From contig JAIVFJ010000264.1 of NCBI GenBank assembly GCA_025765615.1, positions 1 through 64,000 on the forward strand: DNA of 64,000 nt, written 5' to 3'. Shown here in pieces: positions 9,575-19,837 of the stretch; positions within the stretch are counted from its first letter, which is position 1; each line of letters opens with the position of its first letter. This DNA is from Zopfochytrium polystomum. Taxonomy: Eukaryota; Chytridiomycota; Chytridiomycetes; Chytridiales; Chytridiaceae. Below the pieces are notes generated by a model that worked only from the letters and a program-made list of their open reading frames with translations, ran no database searches and was not told where the DNA came from. Made by a program: the position numbers and the translations under genes.

Positions 9575-10255
9575 ATGCCTGTCCGCGACGTCAACATCGA
9601 ACGTCGCTGCAGCTTCATCGGGGCCGCCTCAGCGGGCAAGGCGACCCTCGTCCACGTCTGGGAAAACTGCTTCGACGGCGCCAACTGCACCGCCGAATTC
9701 CCCATCCACCGCAACATGGTCCGCTTTCACTTTGAAAAGGGGATGTTCGCCATGCGGATCCCGCGGTCCGCGCAGGATTGGTGGGACGGCACGGCCCGCC
9801 GACTCGACGTCGTGAATTACCGGTTTTGCCCGGGGCTCTTCCCCCTCGCTGTCGAGACGCGACATGACTTTGTGGTCGTCAGCTGGGATGTCGCCGCCGG
9901 CGTCGACCCCATAGCCGGCGTCCTGGCCGAGATCGGATCGCTCATCCTCGAAGCCGCCTTCCCCGTCATTGTGGTCGGCACCCACGCAGATGCCGCCCCA
10001 CAGGACAAGGCGAGCGTGGCCGCGAGGAGAGACGCAATCTCTGCCGTCGTCGCACCGTTCTGCGCCGCAGGTGCCCCAGTCGATATTCTGGAGTGCAGCT
10101 GCATGACAGGTGCGGGCTACCAGCGGGTTTGTATTGCGCTGCGGGACCTTTCGCTGGCTTGTCCTGGCTGGGATGGAGAAAAAGGGCAGACTAAGCGGTT
10201 TGGCGCTTCGCTCTACAGAAAGTTGCTTGGCAAGGGTTTCTTCTCTTCCTCCTGA
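9575..10255 (+). CDS. Atypical Rho/Ras-like small GTPase
   Basis: 226 residues from the first ATG in frame. A P-loop-like G-A-A-S-A-G-K-A lies near residue 17, where canonical small GTPases have G-x-x-x-x-G-K-T/S: the Mg-binding Thr/Ser is replaced by Ala. There is no D-T-A-G switch II motif; that region reads R-S-A-Q-D-W-W. The G4 motif is replaced by G-T-H-A-D in V-I-V-V-G-T-H-A-D, as seen in Roc/Miro-type domains, and G5 is E-C-S-C-M-T-G. The strand order D-F-V-V-V-S-W-D-V-A between them fits a Rho-like fold. No CAAX box is present. I infer a divergent, probably nucleotide-binding-impaired GTPase fold; function unknown. Single exon; start follows a poly(A)/CCCA-rich leader. Confidence 0.6.
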   Translation: MPVRDVNIERRCSFIGAASAGKATLVHVWENCFDGANCTAEFPIHRNMVRFHFEKGMFAMRIPRSAQDWWDGTARRLDVVNYRFCPGLFPLAVETRHDFVVVSWDVAAGVDPIAGVLAEIGSLILEAAFPVIVVGTHADAAPQDKASVAARRDAISAVVAPFCAAGAPVDILECSCMTGAGYQRVCIALRDLSLACPGWDGEKGQTKRFGASLYRKLLGKGFFSSS

Positions 10256-11879
10256 TGAAATACTCCACACACTCTTTTGACCTTTCCTTCGTGAGAGTTC
10301 GCATACTTTTTGATTCCGTGTGTCACTGGCCTATGCAAAATAGGATTGTGTGTGTGTTGCAGCACCCACTGTAAGGGCCGCTCCTTCTCTCCAAATTCCG
10401 ACCTGGGGGCGAACCCCGCGCGTATCACCGTTGCTGCTAAACGACGACAACGGCAGCAACGACTACTACAGGGCGGTGTTGGTACCTGACAGAGCTCCAT
10501 CGCGACGACGACTAGCACGTGCTTGTTCCTTATCACGTATTCGGGGTTGCCAATATCGTGTGAGTACGCGAAAGTACGATACGACGAGCCACGTTGCCGA
10601 CAGGCAGACTTCGGTCGCGACCCCGGCGTGCGGGATGGACGCGACGAGGACCAATAGAGATGGCGACGCCCGGAACAGCGACCGCAGGCATCTGCACGCC
10701 AGCGCGGCCGTCTAGCCGCCAAGGTTGGGCGTCATCAAGCACCATTGCCCGCACGGCGAGAGGCTGGCCACGCGTTTCCGCGACGGGTGTGTGTCGGAGC
10801 CGCGTTTAGAAGGACGGGAAGGACGCCGCAGGCCGCCGCAGGCCTCCGCAATCCGCCGTGACTGCGGCGGCCAGGCGTGGCTGGGATTCGGCGCTTAGCG
10901 GCATGCGAGGTGTGTTTCGCGTGTGCGGAGAGTTTTTGGGTGTTGCGCTGCCTTCATAACGCGCACATTCAAACGGCTTTCTGCTGTCATTTTTGTTGTC
11001 CTTCTCGATCATCCGGCTGTCGGTCTCTGGGCCCGCTATGTTTGTTCGCCAATTGTTATTCATCCTCTCCGTTATCAAATCAGTTACCATCACATCGCTA
11101 CGCATCTCGCGGAAAATCATTCCCATGAGTGTTGCTTTCGTCCCAATAGAAAAAAAAAAAAAAAAAAAAAAAAAGAATCCGCGTAAAACAAAAAGTCTAG
11201 ACAACCGACTCAGCACTTCTTTCAAAACGCACAATGACGCCAGTGGGGGGACGAAAGCATGTATTCGCGTATTGCGGCGCCCGGCGTCGTTGCCAGCTCC
11301 CGTCATACCGACGACACCCAACACATGAGAGCGTTGGTTGAGGAGATGAAGTCTCAGCCTGCTTTGTTCTGCGGTCCGATCTGATGCATCTAAGAGCGGA
11401 CCAGGGCGACAATGTTGTACATGATGAGTGCAGATCGGATGCTGCTAGCTACTCCGAGCTAGTCTCTTCCGTCTGCGGGGCAAACACTTGTCCACGCACC
11501 CTTAGAAGAGCGGACTGTGTCGCACCCCCTTTGCCGTCAGCCGAGGTGCAGCTTAACGCACTCGCACTCGGCTGCTCCTTTGGCACGGCCTGCGTCGCGC
11601 GACGCGCTTGCCTCGCCACACAAAAAAAAGACCAGAAAAAGAAAAGATAAGAAACGGCCCAGACCGCCTCCGCCACGATCTCGCCACCCTCTTCTACTCT
11701 TTCCACCCAGCACCGACCCACCCCCCCGCTCCATCAATCCCCTCCGAGCATCATCAGCAACCCCATCAAGCGTCGTCTACAAGGCCGTCCCACCGATCGA
11801 TCGACACAGCGCCCGAAAGAAAGCCGATCTCTTATCCTTGTTCTTTTTCCTCTAAGTTACCCATCACTCTTACTACAAA
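10256..11879. other. Intergenic, no supported gene
   Basis: Many short overlapping frames on both strands, none with a domain. Contains poly(A) of about 24 nt at 11151-11174 and a CCGCAGGCC-type short direct repeat at about 10820-10865. The last 150 bp before Rab5 are pyrimidine-rich, as expected for a fungal promoter/leader. Confidence 0.45.
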
Positions 11880-12786
11880 ATGTCCCGCCCGAACAACAAC
11901 CGCGCCGCGGAAGCCGCCACCGCCCTCAACGCCAACACCTCCACCCAGCCCACTCCCGCCGCCGCCGCCAAACCCATCCAAGTCAAACTCGTCCTCCTCG
12001 GCGAAGCCGCCGTCGGCAAGTCCTCGCTGGTCCTCCGCTTCGTCAACAACGATTTCCAAGAGAACAAGGAGCCGACGATCGGCGCCGCGTTCCTGACGCA
12101 AAAGTGCAAGCTGGAAGACAAGGTCATCAAGTTTGAGATCTGGGATACCGCGGGGCAGGAGCGGTTCCACTCTCTGGCGCCGATGTATTACAGGAACGCG
12201 CAGGCGGCGGTTGTCGTTTACGACATTACGAAGCCGGTGAGTTCAGGGCCCTTTTGTTGTGTGTCGATCGATCGCTTCGCCTCCAATCCGATTCCAATCT
12301 CTGGTTGACACTCTTTCCTGCACCCACACACCAGTCCTCGCTCGACAAGGCCAAATCGTGGGTCAAAGAGCTCCAGCGGCAGGCCAACGCCAATATCGTC
12401 ATCGCGCTGGTCGGCAACAAGCTCGATCTGGCCGCCACGCGAGCGATCCCGACCGAGGAGGCGCAGGCGTACGCGAACGAGTCCGGCTTGCTGTTTACGG
12501 AGGCGTCAGCCAAGTCGGGCGAGTTTGTGATGGAGGTGTTTACAGAGATTGGTGAGTTTTTCCTTCCTTGGCAATTTCTTTTCTTTTTCTGCTCATCCGA
12601 CATCGCTGATCCCGATGAACCCGCTCATCAGCCAAGAAAATCCCACTGGACCAGCTGCTTGCTTCACGGTCGCGTGGGCAGGGGTCGGGCAGCGGCGCGG
12701 GTGGAGCGGGGGCGAGCGGCAACAGTCGGGTGGACTTGAACCAGGGACCGGGCGGCGCCGCGGAGCAGCAGCCGTGTCAGTGCTGA
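11880..12786 (+). CDS. RAB5: Rab5-family GTPase (early endosome)
   Basis: Three exons, 11880-12236, 12335-12551 and 12632-12786, joined in exact phase to give 241 residues. After a 30-residue Ala/Thr/Pro-rich N-terminus the G domain shows G-E-A-A-V-G-K-S-S (P-loop), the Rab5-diagnostic effector region [38 protein letters not shown] and E-A-S-A-K-S. The C-terminus ends C-Q-C, a double-geranylgeranylation site, after a Gly/Ser-rich hypervariable tail. Family knowledge: Rab5/Ypt5x controls homotypic fusion of early endosomes. Introns start GTGAGT and end CCAG and CATCAG. High confidence in identity. Confidence 0.95.
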
Positions 12787-13350
12787 TTGAAGCGGGCTGG
12801 TGTTTGAGATTCGGGGGTGAGGGAAAAGGGGGACGGCGGCGGCGGCGTCGACGGAAATTGGGGGAATATGGTGCGCATTTGGAGACATGTTGCCGTGGGT
12901 AACGTGATACCGTTTTTCTGAATACGGTTGTTTGCCTTTCCTTGCTGCCTATTCTCCTCCATGTTGAGCCTTACCCCTTGATCGTCTTGGTCTTTTTCCC
13001 TTTTTCGTTGCTTTGCTCCCCCACTACCAAACCGCAAGAGATTCCGTCGTTTTCTTTGGTAACCCCCAGGCCGGCCGCTCCGTCACCGATACAGTCGTAT
13101 TCCCTTGCTTTCCCGTGTGTGTGTGTGTGTGTCTCTGCCCTTCGCTCAAACGCCGCAACCAATTTCGTGATGGCGATGTCGCCATTTTGTCCAAATGCGC
13201 TTTCGCTCAAATTGGTGCCCCCTCTTTGAATCGTAACGGCGGTGCTACTTCCGACACAGTTGAACTGCTCTCCTTTTATATCTCTGCACGCAAAGTGATG
13301 GGTGTCAGCGACATGGCAACAGCCGGTGGTGACGGCCACGCCCTGAAGCG
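12787..13350. other. Intergenic
   Basis: 3' flank of Rab5 with a short GT-dinucleotide run near 13117-13132. No gene supported. Confidence 0.4.
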
Positions 13351-13352
13351 CT

Positions 13353-13920
13353 ATGTTGCCAAAAACGCTAGACGATGATTACCGGATGGACGAGGAGATC
13401 CTTCAGTGGTGGAAAGGCAGCGGGCTGGATTTCGCGTACTCTAATCGGGCGATTGAGTCGGCCTGCTCAAAAGGGCGGGTTGACCTCCTGCAGTGGTGGA
13501 AGGAAATAGGCGGACTAGAGTACGATTCAATGTAAGATGGACACAGCAGTCTGATAAAATGCGTGTCGTTTTGCAGCGATCCCTCGTTTCCGTTCCTTAC
13601 CCGAATGATTGAGGATCCAATCGAATCGCCGCACGAACGCCTCGCCCTGGCGACTCTATTTCGCTTGCCCCAATTGCAGGTCTGACCTTTCAGCGAGATC
13701 TGCCATCCTCAATCTGTCAGCTTCACCGGTCTTCTCAACTTTTTGGTGCAACATCTGGCGAGCGGCCTCCTCGATGGACTTCACGCCATGGACTACGCTC
13801 GCTCTGTGGAGGTTCTTCAGTGGTGGAAAGCCAGCGCGATGATTAGGTACTCGGAAATTGCGATCGACTTGGCCAGCGATAACCCTGCAGCTATATCATT
13901 GGCTCGGTATATACTGTAGG
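13353..13920 (+). pseudogene. Fragments of an L-Q-W-W-K repeat protein
   Basis: At 13353-13535 an open frame carries two repeat units with I-L-Q-W-W-K-G-S-G-L and L-L-Q-W-W-K-E, ending in TAA. At about 13580-13685 a separate frame gives an N-terminus-like stretch with H-E-R-L-A-L-A-T-L-F-R and a TGA, and at about 13730-13920 a third piece gives H-A-M-D-Y-A-R-S-V-E-V-L-Q-W-W-K-A-S. Intact relatives at 40356 and 57444 have the order N-terminal cap (A-T-L-F/Y-R) and then repeats, so here the pieces are out of order and interrupted. I interpret this as a rearranged pseudogene of the family. Confidence 0.65.
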
Positions 13921-14440
13921 ACTTCCGCCCAAGTCGAAGACTGCATCAGATATACGCGTCTATCCACATGCTGCATCCACTTTAGGGTCCACTGCCCGTC
14001 CGCATTCTGACCCGATGGAACGTTGTTGGAGGGGCGGCGACGGTCGTTCGGATCGATGGAAAAATGTGCAATAGAAGGGGGGGAATGTTGCAAAAGTAAG
14101 TGCAGCGAACTTTCTTGTACTGGGCGGGCGGCGCGAAGAAAAAAAAAAAAAAAAAAAAAATTGCGACCACTCAAAGAACTGTAACAGCGCACGAGTTGCG
14201 ACAAGCTGGGCAACTGCTTTGCAAGATGTCCGTCGGGCTTGGGTGGATGTCTCTGCCTTTTTTTGCCGCAGCCGACAGGGCAGTGATGTGCGCTTGGGCG
14301 GGCGGATGGTCGGAGTTGTCTCGTCGGCTGGGTGGGGCTGCTTGGGCCAATTCTTCCATAAATACTCGACCACCGATCTCGCTCAGATTGCCATCACCCA
14401 TCTTCCCTTGCTCCCTCAGCTCAACTTTCTCCGCGAGATC
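13921..14440. other. Intergenic with poly(A)
   Basis: A run of about 20 A at 14140-14160 and a sequence resembling a TATA element (ATAAATA) near 14358. No gene supported. Confidence 0.35.
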
Positions 14441-14442
14441 GA

Positions 14443-15960
14443 GAGGCTTTCAGACGGGCGGTCAACTTAGATTCCTCCCGGGACGCTGGGATCGTCAGCG
14501 TGGCTCGCCCATCGACCTCCAGAACTCCGCTCCTCCCTTCAACGATGCTGTCAACTCCTTCCCTGAAACGTTTCGGTCCTGGTTTCCCTTAATCTGAGTT
14601 GCTTCCCGGATGCTTGGAGATGATCTCAGCATTTTTGGCAAGTAACTTGGATTTTAAGGAGAACCCAGGCTTCCTGTCTTTTGCGGTGTTGGCACTTCGT
14701 TTTCTCAGCCCACATCCACCGCTTCCCCCCGTCCGCCTTCCAACCCCTCAAAGTCCGACTCATCTGCCTCGCTTGCCTTTGGGTGTTGAGGCCGTAACTT
14801 GGACATTTGAAAGCGTTTCGGTCTGGTTTCCCTTGATCTGAGTTGCTCCCCTAATGCACGGAGATGATCTCACCATATTCGGCGTGTAACTTGGATTTAA
14901 GGAGAACCCAGGCTGAAGTTTCCGGTTTCTTTGCGGTGTTGCTTCTTCGTTTTTTCTGTCCGCATCCACTGTTCCCCCCGTCCGCCTTTCAACCTAGCCA
15001 CATTCCTCAAAGTCCGAGTCATCTGCCTCGCTTGCCATTGGGCGTTGAGCCAGTAACTTGGACTATTTGAAGAATTTGGACGTCGTGGCGAACCGATTGT
15101 CGGATTCGACCGCTTGTGCTTCCTCCTTTCTCCACTTCTGAGATGCGCCACATTCTCCGATGTCTAAGTATTCTGCCTCGATGGAATCAACTTCGAGCCA
15201 GTAACTTGGATAATATTGGAGGATTTGGCCGCGACATAGTAAAAATCAAAGTTTCTTTTTGCCTCGAAGTTCTTCAAGGTCTGAGTCGACTGCCCCGTTC
15301 AAAGTCGTTCGGGCCTGTAACTTGGATTTTTTTGGAGAACTTCGAGTGACCTTGATAACCGTCCTACACCCCTTCCACACCACGACTCGCTCTGCTTTTC
15401 CAAAATCTCCAGCCTGGTTTCCTTTTCATCAAAGTTTTTGCCCGAATGCATTTGAGTTGACTCAGCGCGTTCGGCGAGTAACTTGGATTTTAAGGAGAAC
15501 CCAAGTTTTTCGAAATCGCCTGCTGGTCGTGTCGCCCTCCTTTCCAGCCCCGACAACCCCGCATTGGCCACATTTCCCACTCCTTGGACCCATCCAACTG
15601 AATCACGTTCCTCAAAGTCCAAGTCATCTGCCTCACTCGACATGCACTTTTGAGCCAGTAACTTGGACTATTTGAAGAATATGGTTCTCGGGTGTGGGCG
15701 CAACACCGGGCTTTCATTCTAGTTCTCGGGTAGCGCCGTGTTTTCCAATGTCAAGGTCTTCTGCCTGGTTGAATGGTCATCCAGCCAGTAGCTTGGATAG
15801 TTTTTGGGAATCCGGCGGCTACGACGGTGAACATGGAGGTTTTGAGTCCGCTTGCTTCTTCGGACATCGCCTGACGCTCGTCAAAGTCTGAGCTTACTGC
15901 CCCGTTCCTTTCACGGGTACGGGCCGGTAACCTGGAACTTTTGCAGAATTTTGTTCCCGA
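14443..15960. repeat. Degenerate repeat array with GTAACTTGGA core
   Basis: The core TAACTTGGA (one or two substitutions in the last two copies) occurs ten times, starting at 14643, 14795, 14887, 15054, 15202, 15318, 15479, 15659, 15789 and 15928, spaced 92-180 bp. A second motif, CTCAAAGTCCGAGTCATCTGCCTCG and variants, precedes many cores by about 30-45 bp (near 14749, 15006, 15160, 15270, 15610, 15745, 15880). Two core contexts alternate: one followed by TTTTAAGGAGAACCCA, the other by CTATTTGAAGAAT. No long open frame crosses the array in either direction. The organisation suggests an old tandem duplication of a roughly 250-bp unit with two sub-units. Origin unknown. Confidence 0.8.
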
Positions 15961-16025
15961 TGGAAGGTTCCGTTAACCGAGTAACGTGCCTTGCCAACCC
16001 AGTTTGAAGTCTGTTACTTTTGGCT

Positions 16026-16415
16026 TTACCACTCTAACAAAACGAAGGCAGACACACAGGTTAGCTCCCTTGTGTATTTCAAGTTCTCGTTTCCGAATCT
16101 ACTTGACACTTTTACCTCCTCGCTCCCAGCCATCGGATGCACTCTCACGGTCCTTGACCTCTGCAACGCGGCCTTTCGGGTGCGCGCGCCGTGGCAAGAG
16201 AGGTGGTATAGAGCGAGCTGCAGGTCGTAGAAGGTTGACTGTGAGTGCATGCCGGTGTGGAAGAGGAAGCCCTGCGTGGTGGTGTAGTTGCGGGTCGAGA
16301 GGGAGGTGGAGAGCCAGGGAGTGTGCGCAGCTCTGACAGACGCGACGGTGGCGGGATGGGAAAAGTCAACGTCGATGGTAACGGCGGCCGCGAACTTTGA
16401 ACTGCTGTTGAGCAT
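16026..16415 (-). other. Unassigned minus-strand open frame
   Basis: A 129-codon frame includes V-T-I-D-V-D-F-S-H-P-A-T-V-A-S-V and N-Y-T-T-T-Q-G-F-L-F-H-T-G-M-H-S-Q-S-T-F-Y, which reads like real protein rather than a shadow, but I recognise no family and the start falls inside the inverted repeat at 16390-16452. It may be an exon or remnant of a larger gene. Confidence 0.25.
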
Positions 16416-16452
16416 TGCTTTTTGCGCTGCTCAACAGCAGGTCAAAGTTCGC
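16390..16452. repeat. 25-bp inverted repeat, 13-nt loop
   Basis: Arms 16390-16414 and 16428-16452 are complementary except for one mismatch (left arm begins GCGAACTTTGAA). The loop is TTGCTTTTTGCGC. It could be a strong hairpin or the trace of an inverted duplication. Confidence 0.85.
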
Positions 16453-16951
16453 CAAGATGGTGCTAGTTGGCCGGCGACTGGCCGTAGAAGAGGGAGAAGG
16501 TGCTGGGGATCGACGGGTCGGCGCTTGTGGTGGTCGTTTCGTCCCTGGGTTGGTTGAAGGAAGTAGTGTGAAGAGGCCGGCATTCAGCAAAGTGATCGAG
16601 CGAGGGGGACTCCATCTGAACACTGAGAACAGAGAATTACGGAAGCAAACCCCTCTTCCCACTCAACTGCATGATCTCCTCCAATGGCGTCGATTTGATA
16701 CTTTGTGATTGCAGAGGTACCCATACCTTGAGAGCGAGAAGAACGAACAGTTGCTGCTGGCAATGTTCGTTTTGTTGTTGTTTTTTCTCCATGGAAGATG
16801 GGGGGTGAAGGTGGGGGTGTGCGGTGCTGGCGTGTGGACGTCTATTTTGGTGGACCCACGTTTGAGAAGTCACAGCAAACAGGTTGATATGGTTTTGATA
16901 TTAAAATGCCACCATCGACTCCCTCCTTTGTTCCTTACTCACAGCAGCTGC
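16453..16951. other. Intergenic
   Basis: 3' flank of the F-box gene. Nothing supported. Confidence 0.4.
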
Positions 16952-18064
16952 TCACAGGTTAAACAGCCGACCGTCGCGCTCAATCACTACACGCGCAAAG
17001 TCTCCGCGTCCGGCCTCACGAGCCGCTTGCAGTGCCGCTCTTGCCACGCACCGGTGCATCAGCTCGCCGCCGCACTCCTTGGTTCTCCTGGCCCCCTTGG
17101 CCCAATCAGCTCTGTCGAGAGCCTCCGCCAGCGCCCAGGGCCCGGCCGCTGTAAGACAAAGCACCTTCAAAACGCGCCCGGAGTCCGCAAGCAGAGCGTC
17201 CAGCGGAATCTTTGGGAGTTCGTCCGCGCGGATTTCAGCATCCGGGCCAGACGTCAAGTATGTGAGTCCCAGCGAGAGCGCAGTGACCTGCTCCAGCCAC
17301 CAGTCGCTCCTGAGATCCGCGAGGCTGGGTTGGCGGACATTCGGAGCCAGCAGCCACTCTTCGGAGGCGTCAGCGAATCTCAGGGCAAGCCCCCTGTGGA
17401 GCAGAGCCAAGAACTCGATGGGCAGCCCAAACCGCGCGACGACCGCTGCTGCGAAAGACGGTGGAAGCTTGCGCCAGGGAGGACCGGTGTCGCAAAGTCT
17501 GCATGAACTGGGTTGCCACCGCCATGGGTCGCCAGGTTTTGGCGGTGGCGGTATACGGCCAGGAGTGCCGGCGGTGGGTTTGCATATGCAACCCGGGAGC
17601 TGCCTTGGGGCGCCGTAGCAGCATATCACGCGATACAACCCAAGGGCAGAGTTTCCGAGGCTTTGGGGAAGCCTGATTCCATGCTTGCTGATGAGGTTAG
17701 GGTTGAACCAGTTTGAAACATATGACTTCGCAAACGGGCCCAGACGGCAGAGACTGCGCACTTCGGAATAGGTCCACTGATTTGGTGAGTCTCCATCGAT
17801 ATCCTCTACGATGGCTTTGAATGTGTAGCACGCGTTGCGGACGTTCACGAGGTCCCGAGGATGAAGAAGGACGAAGATGGAGAAGATGATCGAGGCGGGA
17901 ATGTCGCTCAGCCCTGGCGCGCGTGTCGGGCCTTGCACTTCTTGCTGGATAGGCTGAGACGATTCCGGTAGGCAACTGGCCTGTTCCGATGCATACTTGC
18001 GGCGAAGTCTCGCCGCGACGTCGCGGGATGAGGTCGTCGGTCTAGGAGGTGGTGTGCGTCGCAT
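16952..18064 (-). CDS. F-box protein
   Basis: Single-exon frame of 370 residues from the ATG at 18064; the same frame stays open to another ATG at 18178 (408 residues), but the extension looks non-coding (T/P/H-rich). An F-box lies near residues 55-95 of the shorter form: L-S-D-I-P-A-S-I-I-F-S-I-F followed by L-H-P-R-D-L-V-N-V-R-N-A-C and F-K-A-I-V-E-D. In the family this motif binds Skp1 and places the protein in an SCF ubiquitin ligase. The C-terminal 250 residues contain several Cys and a basic/aromatic stretch but no L-Q-W-W-K or WD repeat that I can identify, so the substrate-binding part is unassigned. Confidence 0.7.
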   Translation of the reverse strand: MRRTPPPRPTTSSRDVAARLRRKYASEQASCLPESSQPIQQEVQGPTRAPGLSDIPASIIFSIFVLLHPRDLVNVRNACYTFKAIVEDIDGDSPNQWTYSEVRSLCRLGPFAKSYVSNWFNPNLISKHGIRLPQSLGNSALGLYRVICCYGAPRQLPGCICKPTAGTPGRIPPPPKPGDPWRWQPSSCRLCDTGPPWRKLPPSFAAAVVARFGLPIEFLALLHRGLALRFADASEEWLLAPNVRQPSLADLRSDWWLEQVTALSLGLTYLTSGPDAEIRADELPKIPLDALLADSGRVLKVLCLTAAGPWALAEALDRADWAKGARRTKECGGELMHRCVARAALQAAREAGRGDFARVVIERDGRLFNL

Positions 18065-18179
18065 TGGGTTTGTTTTGTGGGTGGGCGTCGGACGTGTCAG
18101 TCGGTGGCTTAGTTTTGTGTTGGTTTGATGGATTGGGCTGGCTTGGCACCACAAGCACAAAATGCGGTAGACAGTCATC

Positions 18180-19071
18180 GTGCGCTGCCAAGAAATAACT
18201 TAACTTTGACAGTAGTATTACAGTAGTTTGCGTAATTCTTGGCACCAGGCCACTTTTTTTTGCCACAATTTCTTTTTTACTTAGTGGCCGTAAAAAAGAT
18301 TTGCAACTGCAATCAGAAACTTTCAGTTTTTCCTTATTTTGCTTCACATTTAGAAGTATCTTTCGCCATTTCCGCTTGCGACCCGACGCCCAGCAAAGCA
18401 GTCCGGTGAAGGGAAAGGATTCCGCTCTCACTTTCCGCAAAGGAAAACGAACGAGCGGTGATATGCGGCGCAGAAGAAGTCTGCGATCGTGACGGGAAAC
18501 ACTCGCTCGATGGGCATTCCGATGTTTGGCTTTCTCTTTGCTCAGCTGATTGTCCCGTTTTGTTTGCCAGCTCCCGTCCAGTGGAAGTGTCTGTGTCCAG
18601 TCTCTGGCCCTTTGCTTTGCTCAATTGCGTGCAATGGACCGGAAAACGGATGCTGCTATTTCACCCGCACAAGCAGAATCATTGCCATGAGTGGAGTTGT
18701 GACGGAAATCGGTGTCGCGCAATCGTGTTTGCCCGCCTGCTCGGGCCGAAATCCTTGTGACAGCGTAGCAGAACCCAATTTACTTACCTCCGGCCCTTTC
18801 CACACAAGGAAAGTCTCCTGCTTGCGTTTTCCATGCAGCAACACTTCGCGGGTGTCGGTTGGAGCAGCTGACTGCATGCAGGAGAAACGACACATAAAAA
18901 CTCTCAAAAGTTGACCTGTTCATGTGAACGGGCACAAATACTGTCAATGGAAGGTCCAGTATCTGCGAGGTTGACCCCAGTGACCGGTACAAAAAGCGTT
19001 TGAAAGCAATTCAGACGTAATTCTCACTAAGTTGTGAGGTGGGTGGCCCAGGTCGATGGGCTAATAATCTG
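18180..19071. other. Intergenic; possible secreted Cys-rich frame
   Basis: A plus frame from an ATG at 18510 to 18914 starts with a hydrophobic M-G-I-P-M-F-G-F-L-F-A-Q-L-I-V-P-F-C and contains about a dozen Cys. This could be a small secreted protein, but no promoter, homologue or splice evidence supports it. Confidence 0.22.
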
Positions 19072-19143
19072 TAGCAGCGGAACGTTTCGATCGTTCGACC
19101 TTTGGGTTATGAGCCCAACGTGCTTCCACTACACTACGCTGCT
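19072..19143 (-). tRNA. tRNA-iMet (CAT)
   Basis: 72-nt initiator tRNA on the minus strand: A1-T72 pair, acceptor AGCAGCG/CGCTGCT, D loop AGTGGA with G18-G19 intact, anticodon loop CTCATAA, and the initiator T arm GATCGAAAC. It is identical to the copy at 3577-3648 apart from two D-loop substitutions, and looks like the functional one. Confidence 0.9.
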
Positions 19144-19837
19144 TTGGAATTTCGGGCTCCCAATTGCACAAGTTGACAAAAAAAGTTTTACGTAAACGTG
19201 GGCACATTCTTGGAAAAAGGTTGAGCAGGACCAACCCCTCTTGGAAACCTTCAATTGAATTGAAGGTCCCAGTCGGTTTCATTGTGACAATATTATTGGC
19301 TGTTGCAAGTGGCTTTCGCAACCTTCCAGAATCAGATGTACCCTTCTCCATCGCTCCATTTTCGCTTGCCAACTCGTGTCGCATCGCCTTCGTCACAGCC
19401 GCCTCCTCTGTTGAAATTTGGGCAGACAGAATTTTGGGTTGACTTTCTCTGCGGTGTGGCACTTTCACTTGGCGAAGTGCAAATTGGCCCAAGCATCTTC
19501 AAAATTGGGGCAGGTGCGATGGCGGCTGCTGGAAATTTGGTGTTGACGGGCGCAGCGGCGGCGGCAGCAGGAATGAAGGTGTGTTGAAAACGACACAAGT
19601 ATTAATATTGCGCTTAACCTTCGAAAAAGTATGCAAAAGGCAAAGGCTCCAAAACTCTATTCCTTTCGCCCCTCCCCTTCTCCCTCCCCATTTCCCTCAA
19701 ACGCGTACGCAGGAACCAAACAAATCAAGGAGAATGCCTCGCGCGGGTTGGGGGAAAAAAAAAAAAAAAAAACGGAAAAGTTCCCCACAGCAGACATTTT
19801 TGCACAGTCACGGCGCACGCTCCTTGCTTGCCGGACA
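19144..19837. other. Intergenic
   Basis: Short plus frames only; an A run of about 17 nt at 19756-19772 lies upstream of the DUF4246 gene. The frame of that gene is open to 19631, but the upstream part is non-coding in character. Confidence 0.4.
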
